A DNA stretch of 64,000 bases from Streptomyces roseirectus (lineage in GTDB: Bacteria > Actinomycetota > Actinomycetes > Streptomycetales > Streptomycetaceae), in NCBI RefSeq assembly GCF_014489635.1, contig NZ_CP060828.1, positions 4,936,001-5,000,000 on the forward strand, in the 5' to 3' direction. A program made the translations under genes and the position numbers. This document shows positions 55,264-63,963 of the stretch, one piece after another. The notes beneath the pieces are model-generated. The model worked only from the letters and a program-made list of their open reading frames with translations. It did no database searches and was not told where the DNA came from. Position 1 is the first letter of the stretch. The number at the start of each line of letters is the position of its first letter.

Positions 55264-58200
55264 CAATCGATCCACGTCTCCTCCAATACGCCCGAGCCTC
55301 CCGCCGGTTCCTGGCGGCGGTCGTCGGACTTGGTGCTGTCGGCGCGCTGCTGGTCATCGCTCAGGCCATGCTCATCGCCGAGATCGTGGTCGGCGCCTTC
55401 CAGCACGGCCACTCGGTCTCCGACCTGCGTACCCCTCTCCTCCTGCTGGCGTCCGTCGCGGTCGGGCGGGCGCTCGTCTCCTGGCTCACCGAGCTTTCCG
55501 CCCACCGCGCGAGCGCCGCCGTGAAGTCGGAGCTGCGGGGGCGGCTGCTGGAGCGGGCGGGGGCGCTGGGCCCGGGGTGGCTGAGCGGGCAGCGGACCGG
55601 CTCGCTGATCGCCCTCGCGACGCGGGGCGTGGACGCCCTCGACGACTACTTCTCGCGCTATCTCCCCCAGTTGGGGCTCGCCGTCGTCGTCCCTGTCGCG
55701 GTGCTCGCGCGGATCGTGACCGAGGACTGGGTGTCGGCGGCGATCATCGTCGGGACGCTGCCGCTGATCCCGGTGTTCATGATGCTGATCGGGTGGGTGA
55801 CGCAGTCGCGGATGGACCGGCAGTGGCGGCTGCTGTCGCGGCTGTCGGGGCACTTCCTGGACGTCGTCGCGGGGCTGCCGACGCTGAAGGTGTTCGGGCG
55901 GGCCAAGGCGCAGGCCGAGTCGATCCGGAAGATCACCGGCGAGTACCGGCAGGCGACGCTGCGGACGCTGCGGATCGCGTTCCTCTCGTCGTTCGCGCTG
56001 GAACTGCTGTCGACGATCTCGGTCGCCCTGGTCGCGGTGACGGTCGGGATGCGGCTCGTGCACGGCGAGATGGACCTCTACATCGGGCTGGTCATCCTGA
56101 TCCTGGCGCCGGAGGCGTATCTGCCGCTGCGCCAGGTCGGCACGCAGTACCACGCGGCGGCCGAGGGGCTTGCCGCCGCCGAGGAGATCTTCGCGGTGCT
56201 GGAGGAGCCGGTGCCCGCGTCCGGCACGGCGGCCGTCCCGCAGGGTGCGATCACCTTCGACGGGGTGACCGTCCGCTACCCCGGCCGCTCGGTCCCCGCC
56301 GTCGAGAACGCCTCGTTCACCGTCGAACCCGGGGAGACGGTCGCCCTCGTCGGTCCGAGCGGCGCCGGGAAGTCGACGTTGCTGAACGTGCTGCTCGGTT
56401 TCGCCCGGCCCGCCGAGGGCGAGGTGCGGATCGGGGGCGCCGGCCTCGACGGCCTCGACCTGGCCGAGTGGCGTTCACGGATCGCCTGGGTGCCCCAGCG
56501 GCCCCACCTGTACGCCGGGACGATCGCGGAGAACGTCCGGCTGGCCCGTCCCGACGCCGATGACACGGCCGTCCGCCGGGCGCTCGCCGACGCGGGGGCC
56601 CTGGAGTTCGTGGACGCGCTGCCCGCCGGGCCCGACACCGTGCTCGGCGAGGACGGCGCCGGGCTCTCCGCCGGGCAGCGGCAGCGGCTCGCCCTGGCGC
56701 GCGCGTTCCTCGCGGACCGGCCGGTGCTGCTGCTCGACGAACCGACGGCCGCGCTGGACGGCGCGACCGAGGCGGAGGTCGTCGCGGCGGTGCGGCGGCT
56801 CGCCGAGGGGCGGACCGTGCTGCTCGTGGTGCACCGGCCCGCGCTGCTCGGGGTGGCCGACCGGGTCGTGCGGCTCGCGGAGGCCGGGGCCGGGGCGGGG
56901 GCCGTGGACCGGGCGTCCGCCGCCGTCGTCGTCCGGGAGGAGCACGGGCTCACGCAGGCCGACTTCTTCACGCCGGGGGAGTTGAAGGAGAGCGGAGAAG
57001 AGACGCCGACCGGGGTGGTGCGCGGGGGTGTGCTCGCGCGGGTGCGGGCCATGGCCGGGCCGCGCCGGGGGCGGCTGCTGCTGGCGGCGCTGCTCGGGAG
57101 TCTGGCGCTGGGCAGCGCGGTCGGGCTGATGGCGACGTCCGGGTGGCTCATCTCGCGGGCCTCGCAGCAGCCGCCGGTGCTGTATCTGATGGTGGCCGTG
57201 ACGGGGACGCGGGCGTTCGGGATCGGGCGGGCCGTGTTCCGGTACGCGGAACGGCTCGTCTCCCACGACGCGGTGCTGCGGATGCTGGCCGACACGCGGG
57301 TCGCCGTCTTCCGGCGTCTGGAGCGGCTTGCGCCCGCCGGGCTGCGCTCCACGCGCCGGGGCGACCTGCTGTCGCGGCTCGTCACCGACGTCGACGCGCT
57401 CCAGGACTACTGGCTGCGCTGGCTGCTGCCGGCCGGGGCCGCCGTCGTCGTGTCGGCCGGGGCGGTGGCGTTCACCGGGTGGCTGCTGCCGGAGGCGGGC
57501 GCGGTGCTCGCCGTCGGGCTGCTGCTCGCCGGGGTGGGGGTGCCGCTGGTCACGGGGGCGGTGTCGCGGCGCGCCGAGCGGCGGCTCGCGCCCGCGCGCG
57601 GGGTGCTGGCCACCCGGGTCGCCGACCTGCTCACCGGCACCGCCGAACTCACCGTCGCCGGGGCCCTGCACCGGCGTACCGGTGAGGCGCGGGAGGCCGA
57701 CGGGGTGCTCACCCGGATCGCGTCGCGCGGGGCGGCGGCGACCGCGCTCGGGGACGGGCTGACGGCGCTGGTGACGGGGCTGACCGTGACGGCGGCGGCG
57801 CTGGCCGGGGCGCAGGGTGTCGTCTCCGGGCGGCTGGACGGGGTGTCGATGGCGGTCGTGGTGCTCACGCCGCTGGCCGCCTTCGAGGCCGTCCTCGGGC
57901 TGCCGCTCGCCGTGCGTCACCGGCAGCGGGTGCGGCGCAGCGCGGAGCGCGTGTACGAGGTGCTGGACTCCCCCGTGCCGGTTCGGGAGCCCGAGCGGCC
58001 CCGGCAGGCGCCCGCCACGCCGTTCCCGCTGGCCGTCAAGGGGCTCACCGCGCGCTACGAGGGGCAGGGCCGCGACGCGCTCGCCGGGGTCGACCTGACG
58101 CTCACCGAGGGGCGCCGGATCGCCGTCGTGGGCGCCTCCGGGTCCGGCAAGACGACGCTCGCGCAGGCGCTGCTGCGGTTCCTGGACCCGCGTGCCGGGA

Positions 58201-58772
58201 CGTACACGCTGGGCGGCGTCGACGCGTACGCGCTCGACGGGGACGACGTGCGCGCGCTCGTCGGGCTGTGCGCGCAGGACGCGCACCTCTTCGACTCCAC
58301 CGTCCGCGAGAACCTGCTGCTCGCGCACAAGGGCGCGGACGAGGCCGAGCTGCGCGACGCGCTGCGCCGGGCCCGGCTCCTGGAGTGGGCCGACGGGCTG
58401 CCGGACGGCCTGGACACGCTGGTCGGCGAGCACGGCGCGAAGCTCTCCGGCGGGCAGCGGCAGCGGCTCGCGCTGGCCCGCGCGCTGCTCGCGGACTTCC
58501 CGGTGCTGGTCCTCGACGAGCCCGCCGAACACCTCGACCTGCCGACGGCCGACGCGCTCACGGCGGACCTGCTGGCCGCGACCGAGGGGCGGACGACGCT
58601 GCTGATCACGCACCGGCTGGCGGGGCTCGACGCGGTCGACGAGGTGGTGGTGCTGGAGGAGGGGCGGGTCGCGCAGCGCGGGACCTACGCCGAGCTGGCC
58701 GCCGTGGCGGGGCCGTTGCGGCGGATGGTGGAGCGGGAGGAGGCGGCGGAGCTGCTGGTGGGGGCGCGCTGA
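55257..58772 (+). CDS. cydCD: Fused CydCD ABC exporter for cytochrome bd assembly
   Basis: 1171 aa: two ABC half-transporters in one chain. The first half has six helices and an ATPase with Walker A GPSGAGKSTLLNV and signature LSAGQRQRLALARA. The second half has helices from about residue 605 and an ATPase with GASGSGKTTLAQALL and LSGGQRQRLALARALL. In E. coli separate CydD and CydC export cysteine/glutathione and are needed to assemble cytochrome bd. GTG 55257, within a parS, has GAAGGG 10 bases upstream; ATG 55248 (adding MFH) has it only 1 base away. Confidence 0.94.
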   Translation: MKPIDPRLLQYARASRRFLAAVVGLGAVGALLVIAQAMLIAEIVVGAFQHGHSVSDLRTPLLLLASVAVGRALVSWLTELSAHRASAAVKSELRGRLLERAGALGPGWLSGQRTGSLIALATRGVDALDDYFSRYLPQLGLAVVVPVAVLARIVTEDWVSAAIIVGTLPLIPVFMMLIGWVTQSRMDRQWRLLSRLSGHFLDVVAGLPTLKVFGRAKAQAESIRKITGEYRQATLRTLRIAFLSSFALELLSTISVALVAVTVGMRLVHGEMDLYIGLVILILAPEAYLPLRQVGTQYHAAAEGLAAAEEIFAVLEEPVPASGTAAVPQGAITFDGVTVRYPGRSVPAVENASFTVEPGETVALVGPSGAGKSTLLNVLLGFARPAEGEVRIGGAGLDGLDLAEWRSRIAWVPQRPHLYAGTIAENVRLARPDADDTAVRRALADAGALEFVDALPAGPDTVLGEDGAGLSAGQRQRLALARAFLADRPVLLLDEPTAALDGATEAEVVAAVRRLAEGRTVLLVVHRPALLGVADRVVRLAEAGAGAGAVDRASAAVVVREEHGLTQADFFTPGELKESGEETPTGVVRGGVLARVRAMAGPRRGRLLLAALLGSLALGSAVGLMATSGWLISRASQQPPVLYLMVAVTGTRAFGIGRAVFRYAERLVSHDAVLRMLADTRVAVFRRLERLAPAGLRSTRRGDLLSRLVTDVDALQDYWLRWLLPAGAAVVVSAGAVAFTGWLLPEAGAVLAVGLLLAGVGVPLVTGAVSRRAERRLAPARGVLATRVADLLTGTAELTVAGALHRRTGEAREADGVLTRIASRGAAATALGDGLTALVTGLTVTAAALAGAQGVVSGRLDGVSMAVVVLTPLAAFEAVLGLPLAVRHRQRVRRSAERVYEVLDSPVPVREPERPRQAPATPFPLAVKGLTARYEGQGRDALAGVDLTLTEGRRIAVVGASGSGKTTLAQALLRFLDPRAGTYTLGGVDAYALDGDDVRALVGLCAQDAHLFDSTVRENLLLAHKGADEAELRDALRRARLLEWADGLPDGLDTLVGEHGAKLSGGQRQRLALARALLADFPVLVLDEPAEHLDLPTADALTADLLAATEGRTTLLITHRLAGLDAVDEVVVLEEGRVAQRGTYAELAAVAGPLRRMVEREEAAELLVGAR

Positions 58773-58827
58773 GACATGGGGGCGCGCTGAGACATGGGGC
58801 GCGCTGAGACATGGGGCGCGCTGAGAC
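58761..58827 (+). repeat. 18-bp tandem repeat spanning the cydCD stop codon
   Basis: Four copies of GGGGCGCGCTGAGACATG: 58761-58778, 58779-58796, 58797-58813 (one G shorter) and a partial 58814-58827. The TGA inside the first unit is the cydCD stop, and each later unit repeats a TGA. Confidence 0.93.
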
Positions 58828-58830
58828 AGC

Positions 58831-58871
58831 GCGGGCCGTTCAGCCTTCGGGCAGAGCGGCCCGCTTTGTTT
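58831..58871 (+). terminator. Terminator of the cyd operon
   Basis: Stem GCGGGCCG (58831-58838) with CGGCCCGC (58857-58864) and an 18-base loop that folds further (CCTTCGGG), followed by TTTGTTT. It directly follows the tandem repeats. Confidence 0.82.
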
Positions 58872-58893
58872 AGCAAAACGGGCAAATTACCCT
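58866..58893 (+). promoter_or_regulatory. Promoter of the sensor kinase gene (leaderless)
   Basis: TTGTTT (58866-58871), 16-base spacer, TACCCT (58888-58893). The ATG is 6 bases after the -10, which puts the expected transcript start at or beside the start codon. It overlaps the terminator's T-tract. Confidence 0.55.
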
Positions 58894-58899
58894 CACTTC

Positions 58900-60333
58900 A
58901 TGGCAGTCGACCCGGCCGAGAGCCGTCTCCTCGAAGCACTCCGGTCCATCGGCGGCGACCTGGACCGCATCCCCGCGACGGCCATGGCGCTGCTCGGCGT
59001 CCCGGACGCGGCCGTCGAGGCGGACGGCGACGGCTCCGGCTGGGCCCTCGCCGTCCCGATCCACGCGCACGGTGAGCCGTACGGCAGCCTCTGCCTCGCC
59101 GCGCGCCCCGACGGCCGTCCCTTCGACGACGCCGACCTCGACCTCGTCCGCGTCCTCGTCGGCGAGGCGGGCCTCGCGATCGGCAACGCGCGGCTGCACG
59201 AGGCCGCGCGGCAGCGGGAGCGCTGGATCGACGGCTCCGTCGCCGTCACCACCGCCCTCCTCGCCGACGACGACCCCGACGACGCGCTCCAGGTCGTCGC
59301 CGAGGCCGCCCGCACCCTCGCCGAGGCCGCCACCGGCGTCGTCATGCTGCCCGCCGAGAACAGCGGCCTGGAGATCGTCGCCGTCGCCTCCGGTGGCCGC
59401 TCGGAACTGCTCGGCCAGGTCATCCCCGTCGGCAACGACCTGGTCAAGGCGCTGCTCGACGGCCAGGAGGCGCTGATCGACGACGCGTCGAGCGACCCCC
59501 GCTCGATCACCTCGCACACCGACGAGTACGGCGCCGTCCTGCTGCTCCCGCTGCGCGGCGACGGCCGTTTCCTCGGCACGCTCGGCATGGCCCGCGCGAG
59601 CGGGCGCCCGACGTTCAGCGCCGCCGAGCGCGAACTCGCCCGCCGGTTCGCCGAACAGGCCGCGCTGGCGCTGGTCGCCGCCGAGGCGCAGCGTGACCGG
59701 GAACGGCTCGCGGTGTTCGAGGAACGCGACCGCATCGCCCGTGACCTGCACGACCTCGTCGTCCAGCGGCTGTTCACGATCGGGCTCACACTGGGCGGCG
59801 CGCAGCGCGAGGCCGTCACGCCCGAGGTGCGCGAGGGCGTCGGGCGGGCCGTCGACGAACTCGACGTCACCATCCAGGAGATCCGCGCCGCGATCTTCGC
59901 CCTGCGCCAGGGGCCCGGCGAGGCGCCGTCCGAGCTGCGGACGCGGGTGCTGCGCGAGGTCGCCATGGCCGCCGTGCCGCTCGGGTTCACGCCCGGCTGC
60001 CGGTTCGCCGGCGACGTCGACGCCCTCGTCGGCGAGGTCACCGGCAAGAACCTCCTCGCCGCCCTGCGCGAGGCCCTGTCCAACTCCTTCCGGCACGCCC
60101 ACGCCTCCCGCATCGACGTCGTCGTCGACGCCACCGCGACCCTGCCGGACGGCCGCCCCGGCGTACGGCTGACCGTCGCGGACGACGGCGTCGGCATCAC
60201 CGGCGGCGGGCGCCGCAGCGGCCTGCTGAACCTCGTCCGGCGCGCGGAGTCCCTGGGCGGCGCGAGCGGGCACGGGCCGGGCATCGGCGCCGGGGGCGGC
60301 GGGACGACGGTGGTGTGGGAGGCCCCGTACTGA
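58900..60333 (+). CDS. GAF-domain sensor histidine kinase (NarL-type, orphan)
   Basis: 477 aa, no membrane segment. A shortened first GAF-like region (WALAVPIHAHGEPYGSLCLA) is followed by a full GAF domain (about residues 120-265). HisKA_3 has the phospho-acceptor His in RIARDLHDLVVQRLFTIGL, and a HATPase domain follows (REALSNSFRHAHAS, VADDGVGITGGG). The domain order resembles DevS/DosS oxygen and redox sensors. No response regulator is adjacent. Its position after cydABCD suggests a redox or oxygen signal, but this is inference. Confidence 0.9.
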   Translation: MAVDPAESRLLEALRSIGGDLDRIPATAMALLGVPDAAVEADGDGSGWALAVPIHAHGEPYGSLCLAARPDGRPFDDADLDLVRVLVGEAGLAIGNARLHEAARQRERWIDGSVAVTTALLADDDPDDALQVVAEAARTLAEAATGVVMLPAENSGLEIVAVASGGRSELLGQVIPVGNDLVKALLDGQEALIDDASSDPRSITSHTDEYGAVLLLPLRGDGRFLGTLGMARASGRPTFSAAERELARRFAEQAALALVAAEAQRDRERLAVFEERDRIARDLHDLVVQRLFTIGLTLGGAQREAVTPEVREGVGRAVDELDVTIQEIRAAIFALRQGPGEAPSELRTRVLREVAMAAVPLGFTPGCRFAGDVDALVGEVTGKNLLAALREALSNSFRHAHASRIDVVVDATATLPDGRPGVRLTVADDGVGITGGGRRSGLLNLVRRAESLGGASGHGPGIGAGGGGTTVVWEAPY

Positions 60334-60455
60334 GCGGGCGCGTCAACCGAGGGGTGACGGGGCGTCATCCGGCGTTGGGCCATCCGGACGCGCTGTCCCC
60401 CGGTCGTATGACGTGAACAGGCGCGCCGCCGGGCGGCTGGGACACGATCGCTGAC

Positions 60456-61508
60456 ATGCGCTCACCTCGCCGCCGCCCCCTGCTCGTTCCGGTCCTGCTG
60501 TGCGCGGCGGTCCTCGCGGCCCGGCCCGCGCCCGCCGCCGCCGACGGCGAGCACGGCTTCGGCGACGGGCTCGGGGCGCAGGTCGCGCGGCTGTACGAGG
60601 AGGCCGCCGCCGCCTCCCAGGAGTACGACGCCGGGCGCCGCGAGGCCGAGACCCAGCGGGCCAGGGCCCAGCGGTACGAGGAACTGCGCGCGCGGGAGCT
60701 GCGGGAACTCGGGCGGCTGCGCGCGGACCTCGGGCGGTTCGCGCGGGCCCAGTACCGCGACGGGGGCGGGCTCCCCATGGCCGTCCGGATGGTGCTGGAC
60801 GGGGATCCCGACCGGTTGATGCGCGGTCAGCACGTGCTCGCGCAGGCGAATCTGGCCGTCGGGAGCGCGCTCGGGAAGCGGCGCGCGGCCGAGGAGCGGC
60901 TGGCGGCGGACGGGGCGCGGGCGGCGAGCGCCTGGCAGGTGCTGGAGCGGAGGACCGCCGAACTCGCCGTCCTCAAGCGGGAGATCGAGGGCAAGCTGGA
61001 GGAGGCGCGGTGGCGGCTCCAGGGGCGGGCGGCGGCGTCCGTCGCCGCCGGGGCCTGTCCCGGCGCGGTCCGGCTGCCGCGGCGCGCGGTCCACTCCGCG
61101 CGGGGGTGGGTTGCGCCCGTCGAGGACTACCGGCTCTCCGCCTCCTTCGGCAGCGGCGGCGCGCGCTGGGCCCGCCGCCACACCGGCCAGGACTTCGCCG
61201 TGCCCATCGGGACGCCCGTCCGCGCGGTCGGCGCCGGCCGGGTCGTCCGCGTGGCCTGCGGGGACGGGTTCGGCGTCCAGGTCGTCGTCGGCCATCCCGA
61301 CGGGTACTTCACCCAGTACGCCCACCTCGCCTCCGTCACCGTCGACCCCGGCGAACGCGTTTCCGCCGGCCAGTGGATCGGCCAGACCGGCTCCACCGGC
61401 AACTCCACCGGGCCTCACCTGCACTTCGAGGTACGGGTGACGCCGGAGATGGGCTCGGCGGTGGATCCGGTGCCGTGGTTGGGGGAGCGGGGGGTGGGGC
61501 TGGGGTGA
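60456..61508 (+). CDS. Secreted M23-family (LytM) peptidase
   Basis: 350 aa. Signal peptide (LLVPVLLCAAVLAARPAPAA, cut near residue 30), a long coiled coil (about 45-190, rich in Arg/Glu/Ala) and a C-terminal M23 domain with Zn ligands in HTGQDFAVPIGTPV and HLHFEVRV. All ligands are present, so it is probably an active endopeptidase that cuts peptidoglycan crosslinks. ATG 60456 precedes the positively charged n-region. Confidence 0.92.
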   Translation: MRSPRRRPLLVPVLLCAAVLAARPAPAAADGEHGFGDGLGAQVARLYEEAAAASQEYDAGRREAETQRARAQRYEELRARELRELGRLRADLGRFARAQYRDGGGLPMAVRMVLDGDPDRLMRGQHVLAQANLAVGSALGKRRAAEERLAADGARAASAWQVLERRTAELAVLKREIEGKLEEARWRLQGRAAASVAAGACPGAVRLPRRAVHSARGWVAPVEDYRLSASFGSGGARWARRHTGQDFAVPIGTPVRAVGAGRVVRVACGDGFGVQVVVGHPDGYFTQYAHLASVTVDPGERVSAGQWIGQTGSTGNSTGPHLHFEVRVTPEMGSAVDPVPWLGERGVGLG

Positions 61509-61511
61509 GGG

Positions 61512-62381
61512 TCACACCCGTTCTGCGAGCAGTTTCTCGATCATGACCGCCACGCCGTCCTCGTTGTTCGTGGACGTCCGGCCCGTGGCCGCCGCGCTGA
61601 CGGCCGGGTGGGCGTTGCCCATCGCGTAGGAGCGGCCCGCCCAGGTCAGCATCTCGATGTCGTTCGGCATGTCGCCGAAGGCGACGACCTCGGCGGGGGC
61701 GATGCCGCGTTCCGCGCAGCACAGGGCGAGGGTGCTGGCCTTCGAGACGCCGGGGCCCGCGATCTCCAGGAGGGCGCTGGGGCTGGACCGTGTGACGCTG
61801 GCGCGCTCCCCGATCGCCGTCCTGGCCAGCGTGAGGAAGTCGTCCGGGTCCAGCGTGTGGTGGAAGGCGAGGATCTTCAGGACCGGTTCGCGCGCGCCCG
61901 GCCCGTCCGGGGCGAGGAGGTCGTCCGCCGGGGCCAGGGAGTCCGGGATCTCCATGTGCATCTTGGGGTACTCGGGCTCCTGGTGGAACCCGTACGTCTG
62001 CTCCACCGCGTACATCGTCCCCGGCGCGGCCTCCCGCAGCAGCCGGACGGCGTCCAGGGCGCCCTGCCTCGCGAGTTCCCGCACCTTCACGAACCGGTGC
62101 GCGCCGGGGCCCCCGTGCAGGTCGACCACCGCCGCGCCGTTCCCGCAGATCGCCAGGCCGTGTCCGTGCACGTGCGCACTCACGGCGTCCATCCACCTCG
62201 CCGGCCTGCCCGTCACGAAGAACACCTCGATCCCCGCGTCCTCGGCCGCCGCCAACGCGGCCACCGTCCTCGGGGACACCTTCCCGTCGTCCCCCAGCAG
62301 GGTGCCGTCGAGGTCGGTGGCTATCAGGCGGGGCGCCGGGGGTGCGGACGCGGGCTCGGGGTGGCGGGGTGCGGAGGTCAC
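61512..62381 (-). CDS. Cof-type HAD-family phosphatase
   Basis: 289 aa with HAD motif I LIATDLDGTLLGDDG, the type IIB cap, and motif IV AFGDMPNDIEML. It is a Mg-dependent phosphatase of small phosphorylated metabolites; the substrate is not deducible. GTG 62381 gives a short Pro/Ala lead. Convergent with the M23 gene. Confidence 0.92.
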   Translation of the reverse strand: MTSAPRHPEPASAPPAPRLIATDLDGTLLGDDGKVSPRTVAALAAAEDAGIEVFFVTGRPARWMDAVSAHVHGHGLAICGNGAAVVDLHGGPGAHRFVKVRELARQGALDAVRLLREAAPGTMYAVEQTYGFHQEPEYPKMHMEIPDSLAPADDLLAPDGPGAREPVLKILAFHHTLDPDDFLTLARTAIGERASVTRSSPSALLEIAGPGVSKASTLALCCAERGIAPAEVVAFGDMPNDIEMLTWAGRSYAMGNAHPAVSAAATGRTSTNNEDGVAVMIEKLLAERV

Positions 62382-62446
62382 GGGGGCATTCTCGCGTATG
62401 GGGGTGCTCGGGTGGGTGGGAGAGCGCGCGGAGGAGACGGACGTCC

Positions 62447-63349
62447 TCAGCCCAGCTGTGCCGGAGCCTCCATCGCGATGCGTTCGAAGATCTTCTCGTC
62501 GGCCGCGAAGTCCGTGTCCGGGATCGGCCAGTGGAGGACGAGTTCCGTGAAGCCGAGTTCCCGGTGGCGGCCGGCGAAGTCGACGAAGGCGTCGAGGGAG
62601 TCGAGCGGGCGGGCCCGGTCGGGAGTGAAGCCGGTGAGCAGGATCCTGCGGAGGGAACCGGGGTCACGGCCCAGGGACGCGCAGGCGTCGGAGAGGCGGT
62701 CCGTCTGGTCGCGCAGGGCGCGGACGGACTGCTCCGGGGTGCCGGACTCGTAGAGCTTGGGGTCGCCCGTGGTGACCCATGCCTGCCCGAAGCGCGCGGC
62801 GAGACGGAGTCCGCGGGGGCCGGTCGCCGCGACGGCGAAGGGGAGGCGGGGGCGCTGGACGCAGCCGGGAATGTCGCGGGCCTCGTGTGCCGAGTAGTGA
62901 TCGCCCTCGTAGGAGACGGAGTCCTCGGTGAGCAGCCGGTCCAGCAGGGTGACGAACTCGGCGAACCGGTCGGCACGCTCGCGCGGCGTCCACGGCTCCT
63001 GCCCCAACGCGGTCGCGTCGAACCCGCTGCCCCCCGCGCCGATGCCCAGCGTGATACGGCCCCCGGAGATGTCGTCCAACGAGATCAGCTCCTTGGCCAG
63101 CGTCACCGGATGCCGGAAGTTCGGCGAGGTGACCAGCGTCCCCAACCGAATCCGCTCAGTGACGGACGCGGCAGCGGTGAGCGTCGGCACGGCCCCGAAC
63201 CAGGGCCCGTCCCGGAAGCTGCGCCAGGACAGGTGGTCGTAGGTGTAGGCCGCGTGGAACCCGAGCTGTTCCGCCCGTGTCCAGTCCGAACGGCCCCCTT
63301 CGTGCCAGCGGCGGTGGGGGAGGATCACGGTGCTGAGGTGCAGGCTCAT
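62447..63349 (-). CDS. LLM-class flavin-dependent oxidoreductase
   Basis: 300 aa bacterial-luciferase-like TIM barrel (VPTLTAAASVTERIRLGTLV, LGIGAGGSGFDATALG). It probably uses F420 or FMN; the substrate is unknown. ATG 63349 has no ribosome site, but TACGCT (63361-63356) ends 6 bases upstream, so the mRNA is likely leaderless. A parS lies at 63375-63388, immediately upstream of that -10. Confidence 0.9.
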   Translation of the reverse strand: MSLHLSTVILPHRRWHEGGRSDWTRAEQLGFHAAYTYDHLSWRSFRDGPWFGAVPTLTAAASVTERIRLGTLVTSPNFRHPVTLAKELISLDDISGGRITLGIGAGGSGFDATALGQEPWTPRERADRFAEFVTLLDRLLTEDSVSYEGDHYSAHEARDIPGCVQRPRLPFAVAATGPRGLRLAARFGQAWVTTGDPKLYESGTPEQSVRALRDQTDRLSDACASLGRDPGSLRRILLTGFTPDRARPLDSLDAFVDFAGRHRELGFTELVLHWPIPDTDFAADEKIFERIAMEAPAQLG

Positions 63350-63374
63350 ACGTCGAGCGTATGCGGAGAGTCGT

Positions 63375-63388
63375 GTTTCACGTGAAAC
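63375..63388. other. parS site
   Basis: Perfect GTTTCACGTGAAAC between the LLM oxidoreductase start and the kptA stop; its near edge is 13 bases upstream of the predicted LLM -10 hexamer, over its -35 region. Confidence 0.92.
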
Positions 63389-63414
63389 AGTGACCGTCCG
63401 TTCGGGAGGGCCCC

Positions 63415-63963
63415 TCAGCGAGCCTCCCCGAACCGGATGTACCGCGCCGGTACCGCCTTCGTCAGCCACACCCCGTTCGCGCTGACGTGGAAGACGTGGC
63501 CGTCGCGGTGCATGGCGGCGGAGTCGACCGTGAGGATGACGGGGCGGCCGCGGCGGGCGCCGACGCGGGTGGCGGTGGCGAGGTCCGGGGAGAGGTGGAC
63601 GTCGTGGCGGTTCATGGCGCGCAGGCCCTCGGTGCGGATCGAGGGGAGGGCGCGGGGGTTGGTGCCGTGGTAGAGGCGCGGGGGCGGGGTGGCCGGGGGG
63701 AGGTCGAGGTCGACGTCGATGCTGTGGCCCTGGCTGGCCCGGATGCGGGTGCCGGCGATCTCGAAGCGCTTCTTGTCGTTGGTCGCGACGACGTGGTCCA
63801 GCTCGTCGCGGGTGATGCGGAAGCCGTGGGTCGCCGCGGCCGTGAGGAGGGCGTCGATCTCCGTCCAGCCGGCCTCGTCGAGGCGCAGGCCGATGCGGTC
63901 GGGCTGATGGCGGAGGTGTTTGGAGAGGTACTTCGACACCCTCACGGTGCGTTGGTCGGTCAT
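63415..63963 (-). CDS. kptA: RNA 2'-phosphotransferase Tpt1/KptA
   Basis: 182 aa. KptA motifs: VSKYLSKHLRHQPDRIGLRL, TNDKKRFEI, YHGTNPRALPSI and VILTVDSAAMHRDGHVF. It removes an internal RNA 2'-phosphate using NAD+, forming ADP-ribose 1'',2''-cyclic phosphate. This is the last step of tRNA splicing in eukaryotes; the bacterial role is unclear. ATG 63963 begins MTDQRTVRVSK; an upstream in-frame start near the window edge is less likely. Confidence 0.93.
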   Translation of the reverse strand: MTDQRTVRVSKYLSKHLRHQPDRIGLRLDEAGWTEIDALLTAAATHGFRITRDELDHVVATNDKKRFEIAGTRIRASQGHSIDVDLDLPPATPPPRLYHGTNPRALPSIRTEGLRAMNRHDVHLSPDLATATRVGARRGRPVILTVDSAAMHRDGHVFHVSANGVWLTKAVPARYIRFGEAR

